A DNA stretch of 64,000 nt, taken from positions 23,191,406-23,255,405 of the forward strand of contig NC_049985.1 in assembly GCF_000003815.2 (NCBI RefSeq). Reading direction: 5' to 3'. The DNA comes from Branchiostoma floridae. Its lineage: Eukaryota > Chordata > Leptocardii > Amphioxiformes > Branchiostomatidae. The first letter of the stretch is position 1. Each line of letters starts with the position of its first letter. Below are positions 43,469-57,800 of the stretch, in pieces. The translations under genes were made by a program, and so were the position numbers. A model generated the notes under the pieces. The model was not told the DNA's origin. It saw only the letters and a program-made list of their open reading frames with translations, and ran no database searches.

Positions 43469-43757
43469 GAACTTTTAAATTCATATTAGACTTTAGATGT
43501 CACTTTTTAAACTTCCTTAATAGTTGTATTTTATATTGTAATGAGACCGATTTTATCACTGATATATAATATATATATGTGTGTGTAGATCCACAATTTT
43601 AAATTGTAAAGTTACTTGGGAATTTGTGATTATTATAATTTGATTAATGTACATAGGCCGGGCTTTCCATCATACTCTCCTTTGTACCTTACAAGGCAAT
43701 TTAGTCTACGGACCACGATCTTGTACATGGCTTTGTGTGTGTAAATAAATAAACCAG
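43469..43757 (+). mobile_element. LINE 3' UTR continuation
   Basis: Continues the LINE after the inserted element and ends with TTGTACATGGC...GTAAATAAATAAA, a plausible LINE 3' terminus. Confidence 0.5.
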
Positions 43758-46700
43758 TTATCATGAAAATAGTAATTTCATACATTTAACATACGTCATT
43801 TTGGCATATAGATTTTATTTGCCCTATTGCTTGGTCAAAGTTTACCTTCATCAAACAAAAATGATATTCCAGGTGCAATAGGTGCTAATTGCTTTTGCCT
43901 GTAACTTTGCAAACACTTTTGAAACATGTTTAACGTTACTGTCAAGACTTAGAGATCCTAGAGATCCCTTCAATTGAAAGATTGTGAGGAGGGAGGTCAA
44001 CCTTCATGTTGGACAAATTATTTTCGATGCGCCGTGAGCACTGGTCCACCATTGAAAAAGCCTAGTGACGTTTCGCAAATAATCCTGAAACAGCTTGAAT
44101 TGCAATGTCAAGACTCGCATAAAGATGTCCCACTTAATAATAGTCATTGTCATCACATAGACCACTGTATTTAGAAGATTGTATGGACTAAGGGGGAACA
44201 AATATTTTAGAAGGTCCGTGAGGATTGTTCCAGCATTCTGAAAAGTGAAGTAACGTTCGCGCAAATGTTTCTAAGACAATTTGACTCGCAATGTCCAGAT
44301 TTGCGTAGAGATGTTCGAGTAAAAAAAAATTATTGTCATCGCTAAGGAAAGAAAGGCGGACCAATTCTCATGGCTCTTTAGCATAGGTCAAGGTGGACTT
44401 TACGCCCCCCCCCCCCCTGGTTTGCGACATTTGTACTGCAGCAGAACTTCAGGTTTCGTAATTTTTGTCCTGAACATGTTATGGTCTTCCTACCTGCAGG
44501 GCTAGTTTGTGTGGGCATATGTTTTCTTTTTGCGTATTCGACATGACTCAAAAAACATTTCTATCGGTTGTGATATCAAGTATCTGAGCAGGTGTTGGAT
44601 ACACAAAGTTCAAAGCCTATTCCCCTATTGAGTGACCTTAGTACTGCACGTGTTACATACTGTCATACAAATTAGAATTTACCCTGTCTTCTTTTTTCAT
44701 ACCATCTTGCTACTGGTATTTACATTTCGGCTTATTCTCGCCATGTTTTGATTACACCCCCAATAAAACAACTTGCTCAAGTGAAGTAGAAATTCCAGTA
44801 GCTTGAGTATAATGAAATATGAACTTGAGTAGAACCTTCTAGTAGTTCGAGTGTTTGAGTATGTCAATATATAAACTTGATTTTAAAAAAAATCTGACAT
44901 CATTATAAAAGAAACGCACAGACCACAAAAAGGGTATCTGAACGACAACTGCAACTTTATTCAAACTACATGACGAATAAATAAGAATAAATCCTTGAGT
45001 AATATTCAGCAAGCACTAACTAAAATATTGAGAATCATAACACTTATGTAGTGCAAGTGCATTGTTTGAATAGTGTATTGAACACAGATATGGTAGTGAT
45101 TAGCTAATTACATCTATTTATATTGCCGATTTCACACTATTAACTTAACTTCATGTATTTGCAGGTATTGTGTAATATGAGCTGGTTCTCATCGCTACTT
45201 GTTGTGGCCATTGGACAGTGTTGATTTTTTATGGTGCTTTTGGCTAAACATAACGGTTACTAAAAATTGATTTCGATGTGATAATATGCATCTTTGCCCT
45301 GTACAACATTTTAGTCACTATCCGCACAGTTTGTAACTTCTGTATGATTTGTCTTACGTAATTTTAATCAATTATTGTACTATGTGAAGCAGAGTGCAGC
45401 AGAGTGTTTTTTGGTATGTGGCTATGTGTTGTCAAGTCTTGTAATAAGGACGAAATTCGGTTATATTACCCGCGAGATCCTTACTGAATAAAACATTACA
45501 ATTACAGGTAGCATCAGATGAAAAAGAACTGTTAATCACTGCATTCGCAGAGAAAATGTACTAATCTCTTTGGAGATGTGTGTCCGCCTGCCTGTCTGTT
45601 CGTGACCAGCAAACTTCAATATTTGGTATGGGTGGAGGACTTGATCATACCTGAAAATTAATTCTCTGCGCCACCTAGCGGCATAGTATGGTACTGCCAC
45701 AGGATTTCCGGTTTAGATATGGACATGCTGTTGTCGTGATTTTTGAGAAGCACATAACGGTTAGTGCAGAGAGCCAGTGGTGTAAGTTTGGCCCTCCTAA
45801 CAGCTACCTTTTACGGAAAGACAAAGGTCGATTTTGTTTCAGACTTTGATTGAGAATACATGGAACGAATTGACGGATCGTCGTGATTTTATGTCTATAA
45901 ATAGCTTAAGGATTAAAAGGTTAAATAAAGGTTGAAAAAATACATATTTAGATACTAAATATGCACATCAGAATCAAATTTGCATAAGTATTAATGATAC
46001 AATAAACGCGAAAGGCAGATCTTGAATATGTATAATCCTTATCAGGTGTTAAATACCACCACCTTAACCATCATAACGACGTAACGATTTTTGCATCTGG
46101 CTGGAGTGAGGAAAGATGTGCTGTATAGTTCCCAAATATGCAAATTATCTAGACACGAATGCTAGGAATTGAATGGATCTTGTGTTAGCTGGCCTAGTCA
46201 CTCGTTTATTTGACGCCACATAAAAGTGGAAAAGCTTCAGCAATATTCCATGAAATAAAGACATGAAGAGATTTAGTCAGTGAGTCTTTTTGCTGGCTGT
46301 AGTGTTAAGAAAAATGGAAGTTACCGATGGTTAAAATGGAGGTGGTCCTGAGAGCTACAAAAGGGCAACACAGTGACGGGATTGTCAGACAAACGTCGTC
46401 ATGGAGTAACCGTGCCGCCGACTAGTTCATAGTAATTAATTATGTAACATATCTTCTAATGTATCACTAAATGCAATGCTGTAGTGGCTCATGGGTAAGG
46501 GTACTGTATTGATCAATATCTTAGAGAGTGTTTTATCAGCTTAGAATCAATTTGAATTGTATACAATCATCAATAACCTTTGGCCAAGTGATTTTTTGCT
46601 TTAATGTATTATTAATATGTTTTCTTACAACATGAAACCCTTATTAGTTTAAATCAAAGAACCTTTTGCCAAGGTTAAATTTTCCAACTGGGGCCCGGTC

Positions 46701-47763
46701 TGGCTGTTTGCGGAAGGGAAACATTTAAGTGCCTTTAAATAGATGCACAAGTAATTATCTTGAATGACTTTTGGTAAAATTCATGTCTTTTTATAGAAGA
46801 AATTGCTAACACTTTACTTCCAATACTGGATTAAACTATAGGGACTTGCCCTCTTTATCATGTCTTTTTGTTGTCTTGTGTATCATAATTTTTGTTCCCC
46901 AAAACTGCCAGGCCGGCTCCCGGATTCTAAACGTAACCCTAGCATTGCCCAACATTGCACTGCAGTTGCCGTTGCATGGCCCGTCGGATTTAAAACAACA
47001 ATCATCATCTTCATCAAGGCGCTTTTTTCAGTTTCAGAATCCAGTTTTCAACATTCACTATTTGTTGCCATCTCTGTCCTTGCTTTTACCAACTATACGA
47101 TGTTTTAATTGATAAATGCATACATTTTTTTTTTCATTACGACTTGATGAGATGATGACTTGCATATCTAAACCAGAGGGGTCACTTCAATGTTCATTTT
47201 CTCATGGGTAGAAAATACACCATCTGATCATTCCTACGATGTGCTGCGGATGTTTACAATATTGTGTTCTTATGATGTTTTTTTTTTTACAACTCGTCCA
47301 GAGCAATTTCATTCTACCCTTTATCATTGTGTGCTAAATAAGTATCCAAATGAAATCTACTGGCATGACGTTAGCTGGTAAGGTGCTTTTTCTAAACCTG
47401 AGATAACGAGTCAGCAGAAAGAATCCATTCCGTGTCCAGTCCATGTTTTCACGACTCTCCACTTTACGACAGCAGTTTACGACAGCAATGGGAGGCAGCT
47501 GACTAGCCTGCATAAACAAAATAAATGAATAAAACAATGGTTCTGAATACCACGAGGCCAAAGTTGCCGTCTCACAGGCAACCAATGGTTCAACAAGTAT
47601 TATCATATGCTTTAAATTGATATCAAAGGAAAGTTTCTTCCTTTTGATCCCTGATTATTACTAAAAAATTGATTTTCCATCAAACTTTTTGTTCCATCTC
47701 ATTAGAAATATTCTCACAAAGAGATGGAAATGAGCACAACCTTTTTTTATCAAAGTATTGTTA
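43758..47763. other. Gene-free stretch
   Basis: No supported exon on either strand. Only short frames without family signatures are present. 45.59-45.75 kb resembles a dispersed repeat (TGTGTCCGCCTGCCTGTC). I recognise nothing else. Confidence 0.5.
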
Positions 47764-48366
47764 GAATCCCTGTTTAGACTAGCATCAGCATCAACATACA
47801 ATGGCACCCTTCATTTCTTCGGCTGAATTGCAGTATGCTTTACACATGTTACAATTAAAATGAAAAGCAATAGAGGTGCACAATTCCAAACATTATAAAA
47901 CATAACAATAATCACTTTTAAAATAACTGTGTGTACATCCAAAGCTTATTTATACCTCTAGAACTATGAACTGTTTAGCACGTCAACAAGGTACGGCAGT
48001 GTAGTCTTCCTATACCTAGCAGTTCTACAGTGGAATTGCGTTATCTGATGCTTAGACCTGAGGTTTCTGCCATGTAGGCTCACACGGTTTGGCGGTAGCC
48101 ATTTTGAGAAAGACGAAGAGCTCAGCAAAGAGGTACCAAACTTTGTACAGAGTTCGTGCCGTCTATTGAACAGAGACGGAAGAGACAACTGGTCTAGAGC
48201 CATGTTGTAACTAGCAAAGGCGGAACCAAGAATTATGCGGCAAGCTCTTTTCTGTACGTTCTCTATGGCCCTAGACTGGGCACTAGTGATTCCTGGGTGC
48301 CATACCGGACACGCTTATTCTAAGATTGGTCGTATAAATCCACAGAACACTAATGTCAAGTCACTA
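47764..48366 (-). mobile_element. LINE fragment, 5'-truncated
   Basis: VFCGFIRPILE, stop, ACPVWHPGITSAQSRAIENV, then FSKWLPPNRVSLHGRNLR and TTLPYLVDVLNSS with a stop. Same LINE type as 42230, with one nonsense codon (the Tyr of the EYACPVW motif). It begins about 50 bp downstream of the last recognised exon of gene D. The 3' limit is approximate. Confidence 0.75.
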
Positions 48367-48418
48367 GAGTCACAATGATGACTATCAAAGAACAAAGAAA
48401 CCACGACGTTTTTCTCAC

Positions 48419-48850
48419 CAGACGGGAATCCGTAGAAGTCCACCTCCTGTACCCATGGCTGCCACCCCGAGTGGGTCTCAGTGACCAGGAACTTCCAGAA
48501 CCGCGCTGTTCCCTGGAAACTACTGAACTCCTGGTGAAAAGGAAAGACCTGCCCTCCCCGCACGTTAGTAACGTACGTGACATCCTCCCAGTTGTACGGA
48601 CTTCCAACCTCCGACTTTTGCAACTTGAAGGCTTTGACATCGTGTAAGGTGTCTCGATAATTGGTGATGCGGATGCGAGATAGAGTGTGTGGCACCGTGA
48701 GATCCATCGTGAAGAACCAGTTGTTGTAGTATCTCGTTTGCTGGGGATTCCAGTAAGTTCCAATGTCGCCATCAAGTGTGCGCTCGGCCCCAAAATCCGG
48801 TGAGTAAGTCTCCTCCACAATCCATGACGTCCGCCTAGGTAGCCATGTAG
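48419..48850 (-). CDS. Gene D exon, discoidin-like domain
   Basis: 432 nt, phase 1-1. [75 protein letters not shown]. More divergent than the A and C copies. Confidence 0.75.
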
Positions 48851-51800
48851 CTAGGATAGAGGACACACAACTGACGGGTTTACATCAGAGCAAATATCAA
48901 GTATATAACAGCCATCACATAAGCTATAGGTATATGCCTAAAATAATTATGATCCGGCAACCGCTTCTTCAGTTCTCTTGCAAATCTGAAAAAAGCTAGG
49001 GGAGCCAGCTCAAACATACACGCCGCATTTTATACGTCAAACGCTGTCCGCCACCAAAAAACATAGCACATCAAGGTCAAAAGATACAAAAGGACCATAG
49101 CACATCCAGGTCAAAATACAAAAACATTCCGATACAAAAAATGAATGTCTGCTGCAGTACCAAGGTCACATACCAGGGGGCCCCAAATCGACCATGACAT
49201 TTATCTTCATAACACCTGCAAATAAACCCAATATCATCGTAATCCATCCACAGGTTCTTGAGTTATGCTGACCACAAACATCCGGAAACACATGCAGACA
49301 GACACACCCAAACTATATCAGATTCTCCATTTCCATGGAGACAACAAAACAATTTCCTATAGTTCCAAAGCTCTGCCAAAATGAGCTATATCTAGAACTC
49401 AAAAATTACGACTAAAGCAGGTCAAGAACTGGAGATATCAAATCCGGAGGTTCCGCTGCGGCAGCGTTACAAACCGCTTGAGTGACCAAAATCTAATCAT
49501 TTCAAGGTCACAGCAAGATTCACTTACATACTAAACATCAAGATAATCCAAAGATTATAGCCCATTGCTGGCCATGGTCTGACTGGAAATGTGTCTCACA
49601 CAATTCGACACAGATACCAAGTTGTAGAGTCCCACACTGCCACAGAGTCCCAGTCTCTTCTACATTTCACAAATTATAAATAAGTATCATCATTATAACC
49701 CCTATTACGAGGCATCAAAGCTAGTTGAGCTGTGGGGAATTCACAGTTACAAGATGCAACATATAGATAGTATTTGAAACTGAAGGCCCTGGTGCAACAT
49801 AACGCTTGAGGTCTTTGTGAACTTCAAGAAAAAACTGTAAATGCCTGAACGGTTCTGCATTGGGTTTTATGTTTGCAGCAACTATCTGGTCTTTTTTTCT
49901 GTGCCTGACAAAGTTTTTTCTTAAAGATTAGTGGACAGGATTTTTCAAAACTTGATTCGTTGAGATGTCAGTTGATACGAAAATCTCTTCCTGTTCCTGC
50001 TGTTCTACCAAGCCATTGTTACTGTGGCCAGATTAATAGAGATCTCTTAATATCTCCTCTTTATAAAGAGTCTAATCTATTATGATTTTGGGTTGATTCG
50101 AGGAGTCATCAATTTAGCAAGTGACATCCTGAATGTTACAGTGTATTTCTTTATGGCTATGTGCCAGAAAATGGATTTTTAAACAGCCAAGTTGGTTATT
50201 CAAATTCGTCGCGCTCCTTAATGCATTCCTTATTATCCGTATGCTAATGTTATTGTCTCGTTAAACATTAATTTCATTACCTCAACAAAGATCGTTATGT
50301 TTTCAATGCCTTTTTGTGTGCCTGCTTGTTAACAATATAATTTGAGAAGCTGTTGCTGGATCCTCATGATTCTTAGTAGGTGGGAAAACAAAGGTCAAAT
50401 TAGAAAATACGTCCCATAGCAGCTTTGTTATAGTTATTGTTTTTGGGTGGGCCGACTAATCACCTTTTTGCAGCCAGGGGCTGAATTGCGAGGAGCTTAC
50501 AATAGGGCTAAATCACAAGGGTCTGGAGCGAGCTGCCATTCGGCGCCACTCAGGTGACCTCAATACGGCAGTAATTGGCCCAGGTGCGGCCAAGGTACTG
50601 TAGGTTTTGAACCGCTCACACCGCACCATCGCACATGTGGCGGACTCTCCCCAGACACGGGACCTCCATTTAACGTGCTATCCGAGGGACGGCCGTAGCC
50701 GAAGCTAAGTACTCACTTTCACCTGAGTAAAGTGAGGAAAGTCGTGTAAAGTGCCTTTCCCAAGGGCACAAGATCGGTAACACAGCAGCCGGATTCGAAC
50801 CAACGACCTCTCAGTTACGGGCCAAACACACTGCCACTGCGCTACGCGGTCCCACAGCAGCTTTGTATAATACTGATTTGAGTTTTAAGTGGCTGGATAC
50901 CCTAGCTATTTTTGTGGCACTGCAGGTAAATTCTGTATAGATCAGAATAACGAGCTATTGCCAGATCACCATTACTTTTGGTATTTGGGTAGCTCATTGT
51001 GATGGATTACAGAATTGAACACAAATGATGCATATCAGCATTATCAATGAGAAGTTAATGTAATTTTCCCATTGTCCACTAAATTTCTGAAAAATTTGCT
51101 TTTGTTTGATATTGAATAAACAAAAAGAAGTAGCACTCCCAGACGGTTGCGCCAGTGACCCGCCAGATTGACACAAAGTTTGTGTTCCAAATATCATTGA
51201 AAAAAAGTAGCAAAAAGTAAAACAGAAAGAAAGGAAGAAAGAAGGGAAGATAAAGGAAAAAAGAAATAAAGGAAAGAAACAAAACCAACGTACCTTCGCC
51301 AGTGATAAGGTAAGCATCAATTGCATTATCTCCACCTTTACCGTCATTTCCACAGTTTTGGGAGGACCCGAACACGCGGTACCTTCCAATCTGATCGTTT
51401 GCTCCCCGGCACATGCCACCATCCTCTAGGGCAAACAGATTGAAGCCAGCCTCATTGGCAGCCGTGTAACACCGCAAAATGGCACGGTCGCGGTTTTGGT
51501 AGCCAGTCCCAAAATAGCTTTCCAATGAATCCATGACGTCTGTGGTGCCATCAGATTGTGTGAAGCACCCTAGGTGAGTGTAGACAGCTAGAGGGGGGTG
51601 ACAAAGAACAGAGATCAGGACAGGCTTCGTGGTTTGTCGGTTTATCCACAGTTTATATTCGGTGCGCCGACTACTCCCTCTTCGCAGCGAGGGGCTGAAT
51701 CGGGAGGAGCTTACGACAAACTAGCACAGCAGTCTGGAGTGGCTGCCATTCAGCGCTAACTCAGCGCGACCTCAATATGACAGTAATTTCCCAAGGTGCG

Positions 51801-54800
51801 GCCACAAGACTGTAGGTTTCGAATCACTTACTCTTTTCAATAAGTGTGGCGGTTTCATTAACGTGCTCAAAATGAGACTATTCTCAAAGATGGGACCTCC
51901 ACTGTAAGTCCTATCAGAGGAATGATCCTAAACAAAGCTAAATACTCATTTAGAACAAAACAAATTTAGGAAAGTCACTATTCAAATCAACCAATTTGTC
52001 TTTTTTCTTATTTGAAGTAGCCAACGTATATACCGGCCCAGAGTGATTCTGTTACTAATCAACGAGTACTACCAAGAAGGTTCTGAAGAGGTTCTGACTT
52101 TTAAGTACATCCTGTGTAGACTGTTATCCAGACATTTTGTCTGTGAGTAGTGCACAGGTGACATACAAAATGGACCCACCTGTTTCACAGTTATCTCCCT
52201 CGAAATAATCACTACAGGTGCAGGAGTAACGGTCAACCATGTTCTGACAGGTGCCGCCATTCTGACAGGGGTTTGACTGGCATTCGTTGATATCTGAAAA
52301 TGCAGAGTAATAGTTACATGTAGCTGCGGACTGTCAATTTATTGTCACGACTGCGAAACATTAAATTGATAAATGTTTACAATACTCTTGTGTTTACTTT
52401 GGCCTTGTTATCGGTACCGCGAATAAATATTTACATTTCTTTAAAGAGAACTAGTTTGGAATTGATGTTTCATGTCTCAAGTGTGCTAGCGACATGTAAA
52501 GACAGATTCAAATGGCAGGTGTTGGAGGTTTTAGGGTGATATGGCCTACGCCACCTACTATGATCTAGTCAGAAATTTTGATATTTCTATCATAAACATT
52601 GGGACGTTTCACCCACCGGTGCATCCCGCCTCGCCAACGTTACTGGTAGATCCAGCCTGGCAGATCTGGCAGCCGGTAGAACCGCTGGAACTGCTGTACT
52701 GTCCAGCAGGACAGCTCTGACAGCTGGTGGACCCCTGACGTGTGTTGTACTGTCCCGCTGGACAGCTCTGACAGCTGGTAGACCCACTGCTGGAGCTGTA
52801 CTCTCCAGTCGGGCAGCTCTGACAGCTTGACGAGCCGCTGCTCGCGCTATATTGTCCTGCCGGGCAGCGAGTACAGGCCGTGGAGCCGCTAGTGCTGTAT
52901 CTTCCTGCCGGGCAGGCTTGGCATTCGGTTGAGCCTGTGGAAGAGCTGTACTTTCCTGCTGGGCAGGGCTGGCAGCTGGAAGATCCACTCTGTGTGTTGA
53001 ACTGTCCAGCTGGGCACTGCTCACAGGTTGTAGAGCCGGTCGCATCGCTGAACTCTCCAGCGGCACACTGATCACACGACGTCCCGTCAGACCTGCTCCG
53101 AGTCCCCGCAGGACAGATTTCCTCCACCTAATTTTGCATAGATTTCAATAATTTTAAGAATTCATTTAACTCAGGGGTGTCTTAATGGCTAAATCAGCAT
53201 TTACGTCTTTTTCCTGCTTTGCAAAAATACGAGCAAGCATTGGCACGTACAAGATAACAAATTGGCGAACAGAATCGGTGTTGGTGCACATTTTTGACAG
53301 ATTAGCCGCAAGGAAAAGTAGTGTAAGGTGCGTATGAGGGCATAGTTTTGGGGGCAACACGAGAATTGGTTCTGATCCCAACGTTGTACCAGTTATGCCA
53401 CAGCAACGCCACAAAACATGGCAGCATGATCCCATGAAATTGTCCTCTGAGCAGCACTTCCTTGCGCCCCCTGAAACTTGTATTATGTCATACCTGTGAT
53501 GCGAAAACGTTTGATACGGGTGTTCCAGACAGTGTGATAACTTTCCGTATCACAAACCTTCGAAGTTTGTATCACATAGGGCTTCCTTCGAGTAAATCGA
53601 ACCATTTCAAGCGGGCCAAGTGCCGCACGGTTGGCAATTCGAATACCGGATTCGGACGCTGGAACATTGCTGTTGTAACACTTTTTGTTCCAGGGCACCA
53701 AATTTGTTCAACTTCTGGCGCATTTCGCATCAAAACATGCGTTTTCTCAGGTGGGTATGACATAAATAAAATACAACACGGTGTATTCCGCATCACCCTC
53801 AGTCCCAGCCCTCCCGCGGGTCGGATCACCCTCCGGCCTTCGGGTGATCCTTCCCGCGGTCGGGCTTGTACCTCGGGTGATACGGAATACACAGTGTTGT
53901 AATCTATCTTTATGTAGCACACTCCTGCCGGATTACTTACCTCATCTCCATTCACACACTTGTACCCATCTTGGCAAGCCTCGCAGGTAATTGTGTCGGA
54001 TGCACTACCATCCGGCGGTGTCTCTGCTATAAAATAATTTTAATCTTCTGTTATTATTATTATTAGCATTCATGGTGTTTTCTGAGATTTAGATACAAAA
54101 CCTCACATAGTAAGAGTCAGGAAGTTTAGCTACTGGATTAACCTTTAGCAATGATCGACGGACACCGAGAAACAATGCGAAATTCAATGTATTGTTGTAA
54201 AGTTTAACACACTGTCTAGAACCTCCACTGGAAATGGAAACGGATGACACCTCCTGTAAATTACTTCATCAATTAACCAAATACAAAACTGACAAAACCA
54301 ATCAGTATTAAAGCCCAAATCTACATTTTTTATGGCACCGTTACATTATAGAAGTGACACAGGGAGTTCATAATATATCTCATCAGATGTCGAATAACAT
54401 TGACCAATTAGAATGAGATATCGAATGACATTGGCCAATCAGAATGAGGTGTCGAATGATATGAGAAGGAGAGATACACGAAGATGCCCAAGCAAAGGAG
54501 AATGATGAAGTAGAGTAGATATAAAGTAGACTTGAGAAAGATTTGGCATGTTAACACCACAATGTTACGAAATATTGGCAGTAGAATTCTTGTATTCAAA
54601 ATGAAATCTTTGAATTCTTCTGAAAGCACAAAATAGACATTCAACTGCATACAGGAGTTTGTTTTTATATATATGATATGTAAGGTGTTTTACAGGCGCA
54701 CTCTGTAATCTAACATGGCGCCGATGACGTACGCCAAATGTAAAACCTGAATTATATTGGAAAACATGCTAAGAGATGAATTTCGGGGGATATTCAAGGA

Positions 54801-57800
54801 AAGAGGAGCAAAAGCTTGTGCGCAACATTATGTCCTATTCCTCCTCTTTCAAGCGTAGCATTTGCATTTTTTTCTAAATGACCAATAACTGCTTCTCCTG
54901 TTGATTTCTTTCATAATGATAATTGATGGACTAAATGCACTAACCTGGAGGATTTATCCGATCGTACATGTTGCCATCTGCTGAAGGCACTTTCTCCGCA
55001 TCTGAGCAGACCTTACTTTTCAGTTTGCATTTGTTGTGTATGTCGTGCTGAAACGACAGGCATGTAACGTCGGCACAGCAAGCTTCAGCGCAGTAATCTA
55101 GGGTAACATCAAGGGTAACGGATATGTCTGAACCTCCACAACCAGTCCGAGGCACGTGGCGAAACGCTGCTACTCCGCACGTTTCTGAAACAGATGAAAG
55201 TAGCTTTATCTGACGTCACCCTCCTGCTTAGCTGGCCTTGGTGTGTTCGGTCGAATGGACCGCTGATTATACCGGCTATATCTTTAGATACTGATACAGA
55301 TGCAACATATGTTCATGATATTTTTGATAAGGATAATCTTTACCCGTAATTCCAAGGGAGAACATTTTCTGTCATTTGGAAATTAAATAATCTTTCTTTA
55401 GAATGTATATATACTGTCATAACCATGTAGCGAAGGCCTACCCGTAAATACTTGGACTTCACACAGACTCAGTATTCGGGAGGCTCCGGGAAGACGGACG
55501 CCCACATAGCGTCCGTTCATCCCCTGACAGGAGACGGAAATGGACGGCTGGCTCACGTCGATTCGATGATTACCTCCACACATGGGGTTCGTGCTGACCT
55601 GGTCGGAATCCCCGATGTGGATGTTGAAGGGGTTGAGTCGCTCCGAATTTGAAGCAGCGTCCATGCGGTTGAAGATGACCACGCTGCAGATATTCGAGAC
55701 AAAGCAATGTCATCAGGAGTTTTATTCACATTATATGTTCGGATGAACTTTCCTATAAACACCACATTGTATGTGAGTAAACTTTGACAGATCCACAGTC
55801 ACCGTCATTGCTAAAGATGTTGGGACTTGCATCTTGGCTTGGGCTTTTACCTTGCTATGTATTGAATTATCGATTGATACCACGAGAATGAACTATTTCA
55901 CATGTGCTCATAATCGTGAGTACATGTACACACACGCACACACACGAATATTTAGTCCAACCTGCCTATAGCGAACACTCAAGGGACTTTAAGAAAATGG
56001 TCGCAATAGACATGTTGGATATAGTCGGGATTCTTGGTGCACGGTTCAATTGGAAACAAAAACACCTGAAGGACCACCTAGATCTAGAAAAGACCACGGG
56101 TGATTCATATGCTACTTGAGGTGATGCAGGCTTCTGTGCGTTTGTTTGTGTGTGAGTTAAGTTATTCTTTTACATATTTAGGCCAAGTTGATTTGATTGT
56201 TTGAATGACATCCAATGCAAATTGCAAAACTGATGCGAGCATGCGAATAAAAAAAGTTTGGTTATTATAATATATGAAATCCAAGTGGTCTGGAAGGTTG
56301 AGCATACCAAATAGATTCTTCATCTTTTTGTTGCTTCATGTCTTTTTTCTTTGACCTTTGAATTGACGTTGGCATGCTATGACATCAGTATTTGTCTTTC
56401 GATATAATATATCTTTTTAAATCGGCGGCATTTATAATCGCAACTATACTTTGAACGATTTACGGCATGGTTGAAATACTTTTTATTCAAACGTTTAACG
56501 ACCGAAAATTGATGCACGCGTTGAAATTCGGATGTCATTCATATAATCATATCAACAGGGCCTTACTGTAATGACTGACATATGAACATATATACTAAAC
56601 CTTTATATATACGTACCTATCAACCGCATACGATTGACCGAGATCCACCCACCAGGTTGGATTAGTCTCTCCTCCGCTTACAGTGTGTGTACAGGAACCA
56701 GCATTGAAGTTGCCATCGGTGTTCCCGTCTACGGCACGGCTTGCAGCCCCGCCTTCATCCCGGGTGCTTGTCTGGTACGCTGTCTTCCCCAGGGCGACAT
56801 TGCCACCTACCACAGGCAAGAGGACTGTCATCAGCACTGTCATTTTTACACTGATGACTCAAGTTGAAGAAGATTCATAACAAAGATTATACTAGTATTA
56901 GGGTACTTTAGTCGTACACGGCAAGGCACCTTTTTGGCCGCCTATGGCAATATATTTGTTTCAAAAATACGGGAGCTATATACGTGACGTCTTATCTAAA
57001 GTCACGTCACATGGCACATAACGTCGGACGTATTACAGAAACGACACACTTATGTGCGGCATACGTTAAGTTTAAAATTCTGCTGTTTGTATCATATACC
57101 AAGAAAGGTGAACCTCTTAATAGTAGATGGATGGGGGGCTGATTAAAAAAGACTGTTGAAATAAAGAGTGTTACCTACAAGGATCTGAAAGTTGCCGAAA
57201 AGATTAATTCTTTGATGTTCATAGGTAGGGCAGTATAACAAAAAACACTCGCTTGCCCTTCTGTACTGACTGTCTGACATTATCAGTTAAAGGTCTACTC
57301 ACCACTAGTAACTGTTGTAGATGATCCGGTTGTAGATCCGGTTACGGCCTTCTGTCCAGGGCTACATCCTTCCAAGCAGCTTCCGTCTGCTGCCGTGTAG
57401 ACACACACCGTGCACTGTTCGGCAGCAGGCCCTGTGCACACCGCCTGGCCGTCTCCACTCACGTCGGTACAAAGACTGCTGCATCCTGGATAGGGGTGGG
57501 TTACCGGTACAAAAAATTTAGGTCCAGGTTCAGATGATCAGGTACAGTGCTGGACCTGAACCTGGACCTAATTATCCTTGAAAACTTGGATGGGCCATAC
57601 TCAAAACAATGGTCCATTTCGCTATAAAAAAAGTCCATTGGTGTTTTAAAATCCTATCTTTATGTTAACAACACTGCTTCAATCAGTTTTAAACTTTGAC
57701 TGTAAAAACTCGGTAATTTAGAGTACATGAAATCAAATTCAAGAATGGATATTTTGTATGATTTACTCATGATTCCAAATACTATTTCCCTTCTGAATGG

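Larger units (their letters stand above)
48851..51293 (-). other. Long intron of gene D
   Basis: Non-coding. A relative of the dispersed repeat of the array introns lies at 49.18-49.60 kb and a SINE at 50447-50855. A purine-rich GAAA tract (51200-51290) abuts the exon at 51294. Confidence 0.45.

Noticed and set aside
48356-48820. 154-codon minus-strand frame
   Set aside because: Out-of-frame shadow of the discoidin-like exon without domain signature or matching splice phase.
52590-53075. 161-codon Ala/Pro/Arg-rich minus-strand protein
   Set aside because: It is the shadow frame of the Cys-repeat exon, kept open by the internal repetition.
53462-53902. 146-codon plus-strand frame
   Set aside because: Lies over a foldback element; no known domain, and the opposite strand is equally open because of the palindrome.
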